A stretch of 13,423 nucleotides of DNA, taken from NCBI GenBank assembly GCA_013695575.1, contig JACDAF010000039.1:1-13423 (forward strand). Reading direction: 5' to 3'. The stretch's first letter is position 1. Every line of letters starts with the position of its first letter. A program made the position numbers and the translations under genes. This stretch comes from Chloroflexota bacterium (GTDB taxonomy: Bacteria; Chloroflexota; Limnocylindria; P2-11E). This document shows positions 1 to 7,268 of the stretch, in pieces. The notes below the pieces were generated by a model. The model was not told the DNA's origin, did not search any database, and worked only from the letters and a program-made list of their open reading frames with translations.

Positions 1-272
1 GCGATGGCCCGGCCGGCCGGGGTCACGGGCGCGACGTGGTCGAAGCCCATGGTCGTCATCGCCTGCCAGGTGACCCAGAGCGCTGTCCACCAGTCGCCGA
101 AGTCGGCGCCGCACTCGGCGAGACACAGCAGCGTCGCGGAGCCGGGCACCACGCCGAACGCGAAGAGCAGGAGCAGCGGTGACGCGACGACGAGGTTGTC
201 GCGCAGGTCGCGGAGGAACCCGGCATAGAACGATCCCCAGCGCCCAGGGAGCGGCTGGCGGGGCCCGTTCAT
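1..272 (-). CDS. ion-channel pore-domain membrane protein, N-terminal part (cut by window edge)
   Basis: I translated this frame by hand from the ATG at 272-270. Ninety residues are visible before the window ends. A basic amphipathic start is followed by a hydrophobic helix at about residues 27-52. A pore-helix-like stretch at about 61-74 comes next, then TTMGFDH (73-79) and PVTPAGR (82-88). This order matches the TM, P-loop and filter region of two-TM potassium-channel domains (Ion_trans_2), where TTVGYGD precedes a PxTxxGR stretch. The second filter glycine is Asp78 here and the usual Asp is His79, so potassium selectivity cannot be assumed. The ATG shares four bases (ATGA) with the stop of the PBP gene upstream, so the two are probably translationally coupled. 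The second TM helix and any regulatory domain lie outside the window. It could also be a divergent Ktr/Trk-like pore fragment. Confidence 0.7.
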   Translation of the reverse strand, partial: MNGPRQPLPGRWGSFYAGFLRDLRDNLVVASPLLLLFAFGVVPGSATLLCLAECGADFGDWWTALWVTWQAMTTMGFDHVAPVTPAGRAI

Positions 273-2383
273 GGCGTGCCGAACCTCGCGGCGAGCACCT
301 TGCGGACCGCGACGGCAGCGTCCTGCGAGCCGAAGCGGCCGGGGCCCTCGGCAAACTCCTCGAGCACCCCGACGAACGCGATCTTCGGCCCGTCGAATGG
401 CGCGAACCCGACGAACCACGCGTTCACCCGGCCGGCCACCGACGTCTCGGCCGTGCCGCTCTTGCCGGCGACCGCCACCGGGAATCCCTGGAACGGGAAA
501 TACACCGTGCCATCAGGGTCGGCGACGACCGCACGCATCCCGTCACGGATGAACGACAGCTCCGTGGCGACCGCCTGCGCGCGGCCGAGCTCAGCCTTGT
601 CGAACGTCTTCTTTACCGCGCCGGCGCGATCCTGCAGCGCGATGACGAGCCGCGGCTTCCAGACGATCCCGTCATTCGCGAGTGCCGCGGCGTAGTTCGA
701 CATCTGGAGCGGCGTCGCGAGGAGGAACCCCTGCCCGATCGCGAGGTTGCTCGCGTCGCCCGGGCTCCAGCCGCGCTGGCCCGGGTCATTGGCGAACCGC
801 TGCGCCTTCCAGGCAGGGCTGGGCACCAGGCCGTCGGCCTCGAACACGAACTCGATGTCGGTCGCCTTGCCGAAGCCGAAGCTCTGCGCGGCGTTCGGCA
901 GGACGTCCTGGCCCTTCTGGTCGAGCCGCTTGCCGAGCTCGTAGAAGAAGGTGTTGCACGACCGCGCGAGAGCGGTGCGGAGATCGATGGGACCGAGATC
1001 CCCCGTCTCGTGGTTGAGCTGGACCCACTGCGGGCCGAAGCCGGTCCACCGCGCCGGGCAGTCGATCCGGTCTCCCGCCTTGAAGAGTCCCTGCCGCAGG
1101 CCGGCGGCGGCGGTCACCATCTTGAAGGTCGACCCGGTGGCGTACTGGCCGTGCGTCGCGCGGTTGAAGACCGGCTTCGCCGGATCGGCGTTCACGCGTG
1201 CGATCGCGGCGGCGTCCTGCCGCACATAGAGGTTCGGATCGAACGATGGACGGCTCGCGAGCGCGTGGATCTCGCCGGTCCACGGGTCCTCCGCGACGAT
1301 CGCGCCACGTGCATCGCCGAGCGCGGCTTCGGCCGCCCTCTGGAGCGCCGGATCGAGCGCGAGCACGGCGTCGAGACCGGGGACCGGCAGCCGCTCGGCG
1401 AGCATCTCCACCGGGCTCTCGTTCGGCTCGACGATCGAGAGCCGCCAGCCGAACGTCCCGCCGATCGCCTCCTCGAGCGACGCCTCGAGGCCGGTCTTGC
1501 CGATGACGTCACCCGGCAGGACGCCGCGCGCCGCCCCCTTGCGGGCGTCTTCCTCGCCGGCCTCGCCGACGTACCCGATGGTCTGCACCGCGAGCCCTGT
1601 CGGGTAGCTGCGCACCCGCTGCGGCCGCGTCTGCACGCCCTCGATCAGCGCGAGCCGGTCGCGGAGCGCGGGGTCGAGCACGGTCTTGATCGGCACGAAC
1701 GAGTCGGGCCGGACCCACGACGCCGTGTACTTCGCCTTGATCTCCGCCGCCGGCATCGCGATCGCCACCGAGAGGCTCGCGAGCATCCCGGCCTCGCTCT
1801 TGATCTGCCCGGGGACGACACCGACGGCGGCGGCGTCGATGAACGTGGCGAGCTCCGTCCCGTCGCGCGTGACGATGCGGCCGCGGCTGGTCGGAAGGCG
1901 CGTCATGCGGACGAGCCGTCCGGGCGTGAGCTGTGGCAGGACGGCCTCCGGCGTCCAGTCGATGCGCCAGCGGGCCTCGTCCTTGGCGCCCTGCAGGACC
2001 AGTCGCAGCGAGACCTCGCGCGAGAAGTCACCGACCCGATCGGTCTTGAATGTCACGGCGACCGGCGCGGTCGCGCGCGCGGGATCTAGCGAGCCGTTCG
2101 GCAGCTTCCCCCTGATCGCGGGACCCGGCTTCGCCTCAAGGGAGCGCAGGGACATCTCCTCGGCGATGCGCGGCAGGCGCGCGATGAATCCGTCCTCGCC
2201 GACGCGCTCGCGCGATTCGGGGGTAAGGAGATCCCACATGGCGCGCAGGTCGCCCTTCTGCCAGGCCTCCGCGTAGGCGCGCGCGACGGGCTCGGGCGCG
2301 GGCGGACCGGCCTCCTGGCACGCGCCGGCGACCGAGGCGACGGTGAAGAGGACGGCGAGCGCGCGGCTAGTAACCGGCAGCAT
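269..2383 (-). CDS. class B penicillin-binding protein (MecA_N-like domain plus transpeptidase)
   Basis: This peptidoglycan D,D-transpeptidase of 704 residues acts outside the cytoplasmic membrane. From the ATG at 2383 it opens with a short hydrophobic signal ending in AGAC (Cys22), a weak lipobox, so it is probably a lipoprotein or signal-anchored. Residues of about 32-145 resemble the NTF2-like MecA_N domain. A PBP-dimer segment begins near TSRGRIVTRDG at about 165. The transpeptidase domain carries all three active-site motifs: STFK (418-421, catalytic Ser418), SCN (475-477) and KSGT (641-644). There is no glycosyltransferase domain, hence class B. The frame is open up to 2455, but that start would add a basic stretch ahead of the signal sequence. 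The ATG at 2383 overlaps the GGT gene by 17 bases and has a GAGGG just before it. It is close to PBP2a/PBP3-type proteins; its exact subclass and drug affinity are not visible. Confidence 0.94.
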   Translation of the reverse strand: MLPVTSRALAVLFTVASVAGACQEAGPPAPEPVARAYAEAWQKGDLRAMWDLLTPESRERVGEDGFIARLPRIAEEMSLRSLEAKPGPAIRGKLPNGSLDPARATAPVAVTFKTDRVGDFSREVSLRLVLQGAKDEARWRIDWTPEAVLPQLTPGRLVRMTRLPTSRGRIVTRDGTELATFIDAAAVGVVPGQIKSEAGMLASLSVAIAMPAAEIKAKYTASWVRPDSFVPIKTVLDPALRDRLALIEGVQTRPQRVRSYPTGLAVQTIGYVGEAGEEDARKGAARGVLPGDVIGKTGLEASLEEAIGGTFGWRLSIVEPNESPVEMLAERLPVPGLDAVLALDPALQRAAEAALGDARGAIVAEDPWTGEIHALASRPSFDPNLYVRQDAAAIARVNADPAKPVFNRATHGQYATGSTFKMVTAAAGLRQGLFKAGDRIDCPARWTGFGPQWVQLNHETGDLGPIDLRTALARSCNTFFYELGKRLDQKGQDVLPNAAQSFGFGKATDIEFVFEADGLVPSPAWKAQRFANDPGQRGWSPGDASNLAIGQGFLLATPLQMSNYAAALANDGIVWKPRLVIALQDRAGAVKKTFDKAELGRAQAVATELSFIRDGMRAVVADPDGTVYFPFQGFPVAVAGKSGTAETSVAGRVNAWFVGFAPFDGPKIAFVGVLEEFAEGPGRFGSQDAAVAVRKVLAARFGTP

Positions 2384-3926
2384 GACCCTCGCGCCGAGGG
2401 TCGGCGCCGCCTGCGAACCCGCCGCCCTGGTCGATCGCGATCGCCTGCGCCCCACCCGTCACCTCCGCCCAGTCCCCCAGGAGAGCGACCTCGTGCCCCT
2501 TGGCGGCGAGCGCACGCCGCGTCCCCTCTGGGTAGCGGCCTTCGAGACGCAGGGTACGACCGGATTCGTGGAACCAGCGCGGAAGCTCGATGGCGTCCTG
2601 CACGTCGAGGCCGTGGTCGATGAGCGACACCGCGAGCTGAAAGTTCGTCTGCACCTGCGCCTGGCGGCCCGGCGTGCCGAACAGCAGCCGTGGGGACGTC
2701 CCGTCGAGGACCATCACCGCGTTCAGCGTGTGCACCGGCCGTTTCCCCGGCGCGAGCGCGTTCGGCGAGAGCGGGTCGAGCGAGAAGCCGGTGAGCCGGT
2801 CGTTCAACAGGATCCCCGTGCCCGGGACCATCGCAGCCGAGCCGAAGTGGCTGAAGACACTTTCGATGAGCGACACCGCGTTCCCCTCTCGATCGACGAC
2901 GGCCAGGTAGGTGGTGTGCGCCGGCGTCGCGAGGACCCCGGCGGAAACGCGATCGGACGCGCGCGAGCCGAGCAGCTTCCGACGCGAAGCGATGAAGGCA
3001 GGATCGAACAGGCGCGCGGCGTCGAACTCGACGCGTCGGGGGTCGCCGGCGTGCGCGTCGCGATCGGCGAACGCCAGCTTCTTCAGCTCCACCATGACGT
3101 GGATGAGCTCCGGATCGCCGGGGGCATGCTCGGCCAGCGGGAAACCTTCGGCGAGCAGCAGCTCCTCGAGAAGAACGTGCCCCTGCGATACGGGCGGCTG
3201 CCCGAACACACGGAGCCCTCGGTATCGGATCTCGAGCGGCTCGGGCCGGTCGGTCCTGTGCTCCGCGAGGTCGCCGGCGGTGATGCCCCCGCCGGCCGCG
3301 GCGATGCCGCGCGCGACGCGGTCGGCGAGCGGACCGGTGTAGAGGGCCTCCGGGCCGATGGACGCGAGCTCCCGTAGCGTCGCGGCGAGGTCCGGCTGCT
3401 GCAACATCTCGCCCGCAAGTGGCGTGCGCCCGCGCGGCACGTAGATGCGCGCGCACTCCAGGTCGCGGTCGAGCCGATCGCGTGATCCCGCGATCGCGTC
3501 CGTGAGCTGCTCCGACACGGGAAAGCCCTGGTCCGCGTACCCGATCGCGGCGGCCAGCGCCCGATCGAGGCCGAGGCGCCCCTGCTCGGCGACGAGGTCA
3601 CCCCATGCCGCGACGCAACCGGGAACGGTCGCGAGCATTGCGCCGCGATCAGGGAATCGCTCGATCGGCGGCAGCTCCCGCGGCGCGGCGCCGGACCCGT
3701 TGTACGCGGTGACCTCGCGTGTGCCCGCGTCGTAGTGGAGCGCGAAGACGTCGCCACCGATGGACGTCGCCTGCGGCAGCACGACGGCGCAGACCGCGGC
3801 GGCTGCGACCGCCGCATCGGCGGCGCTGCCACCGTCCCGCAAGGCGGCGAGCCCGGCGGACGTGGCGAGATGGTGACCGCTCGCGACGAGCCCGTTCGCC
3901 GCGCGCACGGTGGGACGGTGGGCCAT
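2367..3926 (-). CDS. ggt: gamma-glutamyltransferase-family Ntn-hydrolase
   Basis: GGT-family enzymes cleave or transfer gamma-glutamyl groups, typically from glutathione, and mature by autocatalytic cleavage before a threonine. The product is 519 residues, with the family N-terminus ANGLVASGHHLAT near residue 18. The nucleophile region reads HTTYLAVVDREGNAVS, with the processing threonine at about residue 338. The glycine-rich SHFGSAAMVPGTGILLND stretch and the late TPGRQAQ segment complete the small subunit. There is no signal peptide, which places it with cytoplasmic YwrD-like members rather than periplasmic GGT. The frame continues to a GTG at 3950. I prefer the ATG at 3926 because a TAGCAT hexamer lies seven bases before it and no Shine-Dalgarno precedes either start. 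It leads an apparent operon with the PBP and channel genes. Substrate is uncertain: glutathione, cephalosporin-acylase-like or peptide substrates are all possible in this family. Confidence 0.92.
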   Translation of the reverse strand: MAHRPTVRAANGLVASGHHLATSAGLAALRDGGSAADAAVAAAAVCAVVLPQATSIGGDVFALHYDAGTREVTAYNGSGAAPRELPPIERFPDRGAMLATVPGCVAAWGDLVAEQGRLGLDRALAAAIGYADQGFPVSEQLTDAIAGSRDRLDRDLECARIYVPRGRTPLAGEMLQQPDLAATLRELASIGPEALYTGPLADRVARGIAAAGGGITAGDLAEHRTDRPEPLEIRYRGLRVFGQPPVSQGHVLLEELLLAEGFPLAEHAPGDPELIHVMVELKKLAFADRDAHAGDPRRVEFDAARLFDPAFIASRRKLLGSRASDRVSAGVLATPAHTTYLAVVDREGNAVSLIESVFSHFGSAAMVPGTGILLNDRLTGFSLDPLSPNALAPGKRPVHTLNAVMVLDGTSPRLLFGTPGRQAQVQTNFQLAVSLIDHGLDVQDAIELPRWFHESGRTLRLEGRYPEGTRRALAAKGHEVALLGDWAEVTGGAQAIAIDQGGGFAGGADPRREGHAAGY

Positions 3927-3933
3927 CGCCTTG

Positions 3934-3939
3934 ATGCTA
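3934..3939 (-). promoter_or_regulatory. candidate -10 element of a leaderless ggt transcript
   Basis: On the minus strand TAGCAT lies seven bases before the ATG at 3926. This is the spacing at which transcription would start on or next to the start codon. The same hexamer lies at a similar distance before ribD. No clear -35 is seen and no Shine-Dalgarno lies between. It is inferred from spacing and base composition only. Confidence 0.4.
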
Positions 3940-3957
3940 CGGCGGGCCACGGGATGT

Positions 3958-4076
3958 GAGCGACGGGACGGGCGCCGGGCGGACGCGCTTCATCACGGCG
4001 ATCGAGCGCGCGCCATTTCGACGCCTTCGCCCGCTGCGCGGGCTCAGACCGTCCGCCCGGCGCCGTCCCCTCGCTC
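3958..4076. repeat. long inverted repeat (26-27 bp arms) in the gap before ggt
   Basis: The left arm is 3958-3984 and the right arm 4051-4076. Compared by hand, the left arm and the reverse complement of the right arm agree at 25 of 26 positions. The exceptions are one mismatch and one extra G in the left arm. The core GGCGCCGGGCGGAC is perfect over 14 bases. The 66-base interior holds a further perfect hairpin, GCCCGC-TGC-GCGGGC, at 4029-4043. It occupies almost all of the 142-bp gap between the small membrane gene and ggt. No U-tract follows on either strand, so a classical intrinsic terminator is not indicated. Alternatives are a palindromic MITE or REP-like element, a structured RNA, or a transcription insulator. 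I see no clear target-site duplication. Confidence 0.75.
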
Positions 4077-4092
4077 TGGAAACGACCTCCGG

Positions 4093-4464
4093 TCAGACCG
4101 GGAGAGGCAGGCCGCTGCGCACGGCAAGCGCGGTCGCGCTTGCGATCACGACACCGAGAGCGAGCGATTCGCGGGGTCGGGGCACGATCGGTATCAGCGC
4201 GACGGCGAGCGACGTGACGATGAGCTGCGGCGACTCGAGCACGAGGAGGCCCGCGTACAGGATGTAGCCGATCGCGACCCACGCGATCGTCGCGGGGCCG
4301 CGCGTCACGACGACCATCGCCGCGACAGCGGCGGCGACGGCGGAGCCCCACATCACGTGATCGGTAACGGGGTCGCCGAGTCGTCCACCGGTCACGTGGT
4401 AGGCGAAGACCACCATGGCCGTCGCGTCGAAGACCGCGACGAGCGTGCGCTGGAACGGGTTCAC
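4093..4464 (-). CDS. small multi-spanning membrane protein of unknown function
   Basis: This 123-residue product starts at a GTG (4464). It has about four to five predicted hydrophobic helices, at roughly residues 8-23, 35-53, 58-76, 80-94 and 100-116. Short loops contain RPRES and similar charged turns. No catalytic motif or family signature is recognisable, so I assign no function. It lies 84 bp after argH on the same strand and could be the last gene of the arginine operon or a separate unit. No clear Shine-Dalgarno precedes the GTG. The stop codon sits inside a small CCGGT-ctg-ACCGG hairpin. Coding status rests on the sustained hydrophobic periodicity and on filling the space between two same-strand neighbours. 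An amino-acid exporter fragment is conceivable but unsupported. Confidence 0.65.
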   Translation of the reverse strand: MNPFQRTLVAVFDATAMVVFAYHVTGGRLGDPVTDHVMWGSAVAAAVAAMVVVTRGPATIAWVAIGYILYAGLLVLESPQLIVTSLAVALIPIVPRPRESLALGVVIASATALAVRSGLPLPV

Positions 4465-4548
4465 CTGGTCGTCATCGGTGCGGCAAGGACCAACCGCGTG
4501 TATCCAACTAGCCCATCGGGAGCGAGGCGTATCGGCCGTGAGCCGTCG

Positions 4549-5916
4549 TCACCGCACAAGCCGTTCGGTCACCGCCGCGATCGCCTCTTGAACGCGAACC
4601 GGTGCCGTCCCTCCGGGAGAGGCCCGCGCCGCGAGCGACCGCTCGACACGGATCTCGTCGAGCGCGGACGCCTCGAACCCCGGATGGCCACGACGGAGCT
4701 CCTCGAGCGTGAGATCGCTCAGCGTTCTGCCGGTCGGCACGAGATGAGCGACGAGGCGGCCGACGACCGCGTGCGCCTCTCGGAAGGGAACGCCGCGCTT
4801 CGCCAGATGATCCGCGAGGTCGGTCGCCGTGAGCATCCCGCCCTCGGCCGCACGACGCATCGCTTCGGGACGAAAGCCGCCGACCACGAGCGCAAGCACC
4901 TCCAGGGCCGGAGCGATCTGGGCCGCGTCGTACAGCGGCACGCGCTGCTCTTGGAGGTCGGACCCGTACGCAAGCGGCAGTCCCTTGAGTGTGGTGAGGA
5001 CCGCCACCAGATCCCCGATCGCGCGGCCGGCGCGGCCGCGCACGAGCTCCGCGACATCGGGGTTCTTCTTTTGGGGCATGATGCTCGACCCGGTCGCCAC
5101 GGCGTCTGGCAGATCGACGAATCCGAACTCGGCGCTCGACCAGAGCACGAGCTCCTCGGCGAAGCGCGAGGCGTGCACCGACACGAGCGCGGCGATGAAC
5201 ACGAACTCCACGATGAAGTCCCGATCCGAGACCGCATCAATGCTGTTCCGGAAGCGGGACAGCAGGCCGAGCTCGGCCGCGACGCCGTCCGGGTCCACCG
5301 GGTACGGGCTTCCCGCGAGCGCAGCGGCACCGAGCGGTGACACGGCCGCGCGGCGGCGCGCCTCGGCGATGCGCTCGCGATCGCGAAGCAGCGCCTCCAC
5401 ATGCGCGAGAAGGTGGTGCGCGAGGGACACCGGCTGCGCCCGCTGCAGGTGGGTGTAGCCGGGCAGCACGGTGTCCACGTGATCCTTGGCCTCCTCGACG
5501 AGCCGCGTCGCGAGGCGGCGCACCACCCCGTCCAGCTCGCCCAGCAGCTCCAGGACGAGGAGCCGCAGGCCGAGCGCGACCTGGTCATTGCGGCTTCGTG
5601 CGGTGTGCAGCTTCCCGCCGACCTCGCCGATGCGCGACCGCAGCTCGTGCTCGACGGCCGTGTGCACATCCTCGGCCTCGACCGGCAGGGACCAAACCCC
5701 TGCAGCGAGCTCCGCCGCAAGACGCTCCAGCTCGGCGACGATCGCGTCGGCCTCCGCCGTCGGGATGATCGCCTGCCGCCCGAGCATCCGCGCGTGCGCG
5801 ATGCTGCCGCGAATGTCATGCGCGGCGATGCGGCGATCGAGCTCGAGCGAGGAAGTGAACCGGCGCACGCGCGGATCCGGCCTGCCCTCGAAGCGGCCGC
5901 CCCAGAGGTCGCTCAC
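4549..5916 (-). CDS. argH: argininosuccinate lyase
   Basis: This enzyme carries out the last step of arginine synthesis, splitting argininosuccinate into arginine and fumarate; it is a cytoplasmic homotetramer. The product is 455 residues, the usual length. It begins with the typical LWGGRF (4-9) and carries HTARSRNDQ (104-112), THLQRAQP (155-162) and the superfamily signature GSSIMPQKKN (276-285), with the catalytic serine expected at 278. The start is a GTG at 5916-5914 that overlaps the argG TGA by four bases (GTGA), so reinitiation from argG is likely. All conserved segments are intact. It is the last recognisable arginine gene of the operon. Other fumarase/aspartase-superfamily members are ruled out by the start motif and by the adjacent argG. 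Confidence 0.97.
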   Translation of the reverse strand: MSDLWGGRFEGRPDPRVRRFTSSLELDRRIAAHDIRGSIAHARMLGRQAIIPTAEADAIVAELERLAAELAAGVWSLPVEAEDVHTAVEHELRSRIGEVGGKLHTARSRNDQVALGLRLLVLELLGELDGVVRRLATRLVEEAKDHVDTVLPGYTHLQRAQPVSLAHHLLAHVEALLRDRERIAEARRRAAVSPLGAAALAGSPYPVDPDGVAAELGLLSRFRNSIDAVSDRDFIVEFVFIAALVSVHASRFAEELVLWSSAEFGFVDLPDAVATGSSIMPQKKNPDVAELVRGRAGRAIGDLVAVLTTLKGLPLAYGSDLQEQRVPLYDAAQIAPALEVLALVVGGFRPEAMRRAAEGGMLTATDLADHLAKRGVPFREAHAVVGRLVAHLVPTGRTLSDLTLEELRRGHPGFEASALDEIRVERSLAARASPGGTAPVRVQEAIAAVTERLVR

Positions 5917-7268
5917 GAAGTCCGTCGCTTCTTGCCAGGACCCGGTTTCAGGCGTGGAGCGGCTTTGCCGCGACGAGCCGCAGGGCCCCCGCGGAGCGCA
6001 GGGGTAGGGGCCCCTGTGCGGCGAAGCCGCGCCGAAGGCAGCGACGCGAGCGGTGATTGACCGACGAGCTCCTGCACCCGTGCCTGATTGCGCAGCGGGA
6101 GCCCGAAGACGCCGATGAACCCCTCGGCGGCCCGGTGATCGAACGCGTCGCCCTTGCCGTACGTCGCGAGCGCCATCGAGTACAGCGAGTGCGGCGAGCG
6201 CCGCCCGACGACCGTCGCGCTGGCGCGGTGCAGCCGGACGCGGATGTCACCCGTCACGAACCGCTGCGTCGAGCGCACGTACTCCGCGAGATCCTGGTGG
6301 TGGGCTGTGAACCAGAGCCCGTTGTAGACGAGGTCCGCGTACTCGGCGGCGACGCGCTCCTTGAAGCGGAGGCTCTCCTTCGAGAGCACCAGGTCCTCCA
6401 GCGCGCGGTGCGCGAGGTGGAGCACGACCGCGGCGGGTGCTTCATAGACCTCGCGGGACTTGATCCCGACCAGCCGGTTCTCGATCTGATCGATGCGCCC
6501 GACACCGTGCTTTCCCGCGATCGCGTTCAGCTTCTCGATGAGGGTGACCCCGTCGGAGGCCTCGTCGTCGAGCGCGATCGGGATCCCCTGCTTGAAGGAG
6601 ATCACGATCTCGCGCGGACGGGCGGGCGCCTCATCGGGATCGACCGTCCACTGGTACACGTCGCGCGGTGGCGCCCCCCACGGATCCTCGAGGATCCCGG
6701 CCTCGATGGAGCGGCCCCACAGGTTCTCGTCGACGCTGTACGGGCTCTTCTTCGTGACCGGCACAGGGATGCCGCGCTGCCGCGCGTACTCGATCTCCTC
6801 CTCGCGTGTCATGTTCATCCCCCGGCGCATGGGCGCGATGACCTTGAGATCAGGGGCGAGCGCGCCCACCGCGAGATCGAACCGGACCTGGTCGTTGCCC
6901 TTGCCCGTGCAGCCGTGCGCGACGAACTGGGCGCCCTCCTCGCGGGCCGCGTCGACGAGCAGCTTCGCGAGGAGCGGCCGCCCGAGCGCGGTCGCGAGCG
7001 GATAGCGGCCTTCGTACAACGCACCTGCCTGCAGCGCGGGCCAAACGAAGTAGCGGACAAAGGTCTCGCGCGCGTCCTGAACGACGGCGCGCGTCGCTCC
7101 GCTGCGCAGTGCCTTGCGACGCACCTCATCGAGGTCCTTCACGGACCCAAGGTCGCCGGTCACGGTCACGACCTGCAGGCCCATCGTCTCGCGCAGCCAG
7201 GCCACCGCGACCGAGGTGTCGAGACCGCCCGAATACGCGAGCACGCAGGTCTTCTTAGCTGTGTCCAC
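5913..7268 (-). CDS. argG: argininosuccinate synthase with an extended basic C-terminus
   Basis: ArgG joins citrulline and aspartate, using ATP, to form argininosuccinate. Counting from the GTG at 7268, the ATP-binding AYSGGLDTS lies at 11-19 and GCTGKGNDQVRF at 119-130. SPYSVDENLWGRS (175-187) and the late GFIGVFGLPL segment (384-393) are also present. The family normally ends soon after the last segment (about 400 residues). Here about 50 further residues, rich in Arg, Lys, Pro and Gly, run to the stop. The DNA for this tail is strongly palindromic. Two starts are possible. The GTG at 7268 has GGAGG four bases upstream. The ATG at 7283 has GAGAGG only two bases away and adds five residues. 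Both overlap the 3' end of argR. The stop forms a GTGA overlap with argH. Confidence 0.96.
   Translation of the reverse strand: MDTAKKTCVLAYSGGLDTSVAVAWLRETMGLQVVTVTGDLGSVKDLDEVRRKALRSGATRAVVQDARETFVRYFVWPALQAGALYEGRYPLATALGRPLLAKLLVDAAREEGAQFVAHGCTGKGNDQVRFDLAVGALAPDLKVIAPMRRGMNMTREEEIEYARQRGIPVPVTKKSPYSVDENLWGRSIEAGILEDPWGAPPRDVYQWTVDPDEAPARPREIVISFKQGIPIALDDEASDGVTLIEKLNAIAGKHGVGRIDQIENRLVGIKSREVYEAPAAVVLHLAHRALEDLVLSKESLRFKERVAAEYADLVYNGLWFTAHHQDLAEYVRSTQRFVTGDIRVRLHRASATVVGRRSPHSLYSMALATYGKGDAFDHRAAEGFIGVFGLPLRNQARVQELVGQSPLASLPSARLRRTGAPTPALRGGPAARRGKAAPRLKPGPGKKRRTS
5957..6022. repeat. palindrome-rich segment encoding the ArgG tail
   Basis: Several nested inverted repeats crowd together here. 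GCGGC-TTT-GCCGC lies at 5959-5971 and the perfect palindrome AGGGGCCCCT at 6006-6015. An imperfect longer pair joins 5977-5989 with about 6007-6022. They fall exactly in the part of argG beyond the conserved protein. This suggests a REP-like element or an old intergenic spacer that was absorbed into the reading frame. The GGGCCCCCGCGG core is nearly repeated in the tail of argR at about 7323-7332. Confidence 0.5.

Noticed and set aside
179..2089. Long open frame on the plus strand (636 codons) opposite the PBP gene
   Set aside because: It is a mirror frame created by high GC. Its translation is Arg/Glu/Asp/Ala-rich with no domain, while the minus-strand frame has all three PBP motifs.
2384..2455. 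Upstream extension of the PBP gene (24 codons)
   Set aside because: It would place an Arg-rich stretch before the signal sequence and overlap ggt by 89 bases. The ATG at 2383 directly precedes the hydrophobic segment.
3927..3950. GTG start eight codons upstream for ggt
   Set aside because: It has no ribosome-binding site, and the extra residues cover the candidate -10. The ATG at 3926 fits the family N-terminus better.
4083..4106. Hairpin across the small membrane gene stop as an intrinsic terminator
   Set aside because: The stem is only five base pairs and includes the stop codon. Only three T residues follow on the transcribed strand.
3910..5340. Plus-strand open frame (476 codons) crossing the ggt-argH intergenic gaps
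   Set aside because: It spans the inverted repeat and runs antisense to argH and the small membrane gene. The composition is shadow-like and no motif is visible.
5913..6067. Frameshift or pseudogene explanation for the argG tail
   Set aside because: All catalytic segments are intact and the stop makes a tidy GTGA overlap with argH, so I treat the extension as real coding sequence, pending comparison with relatives.
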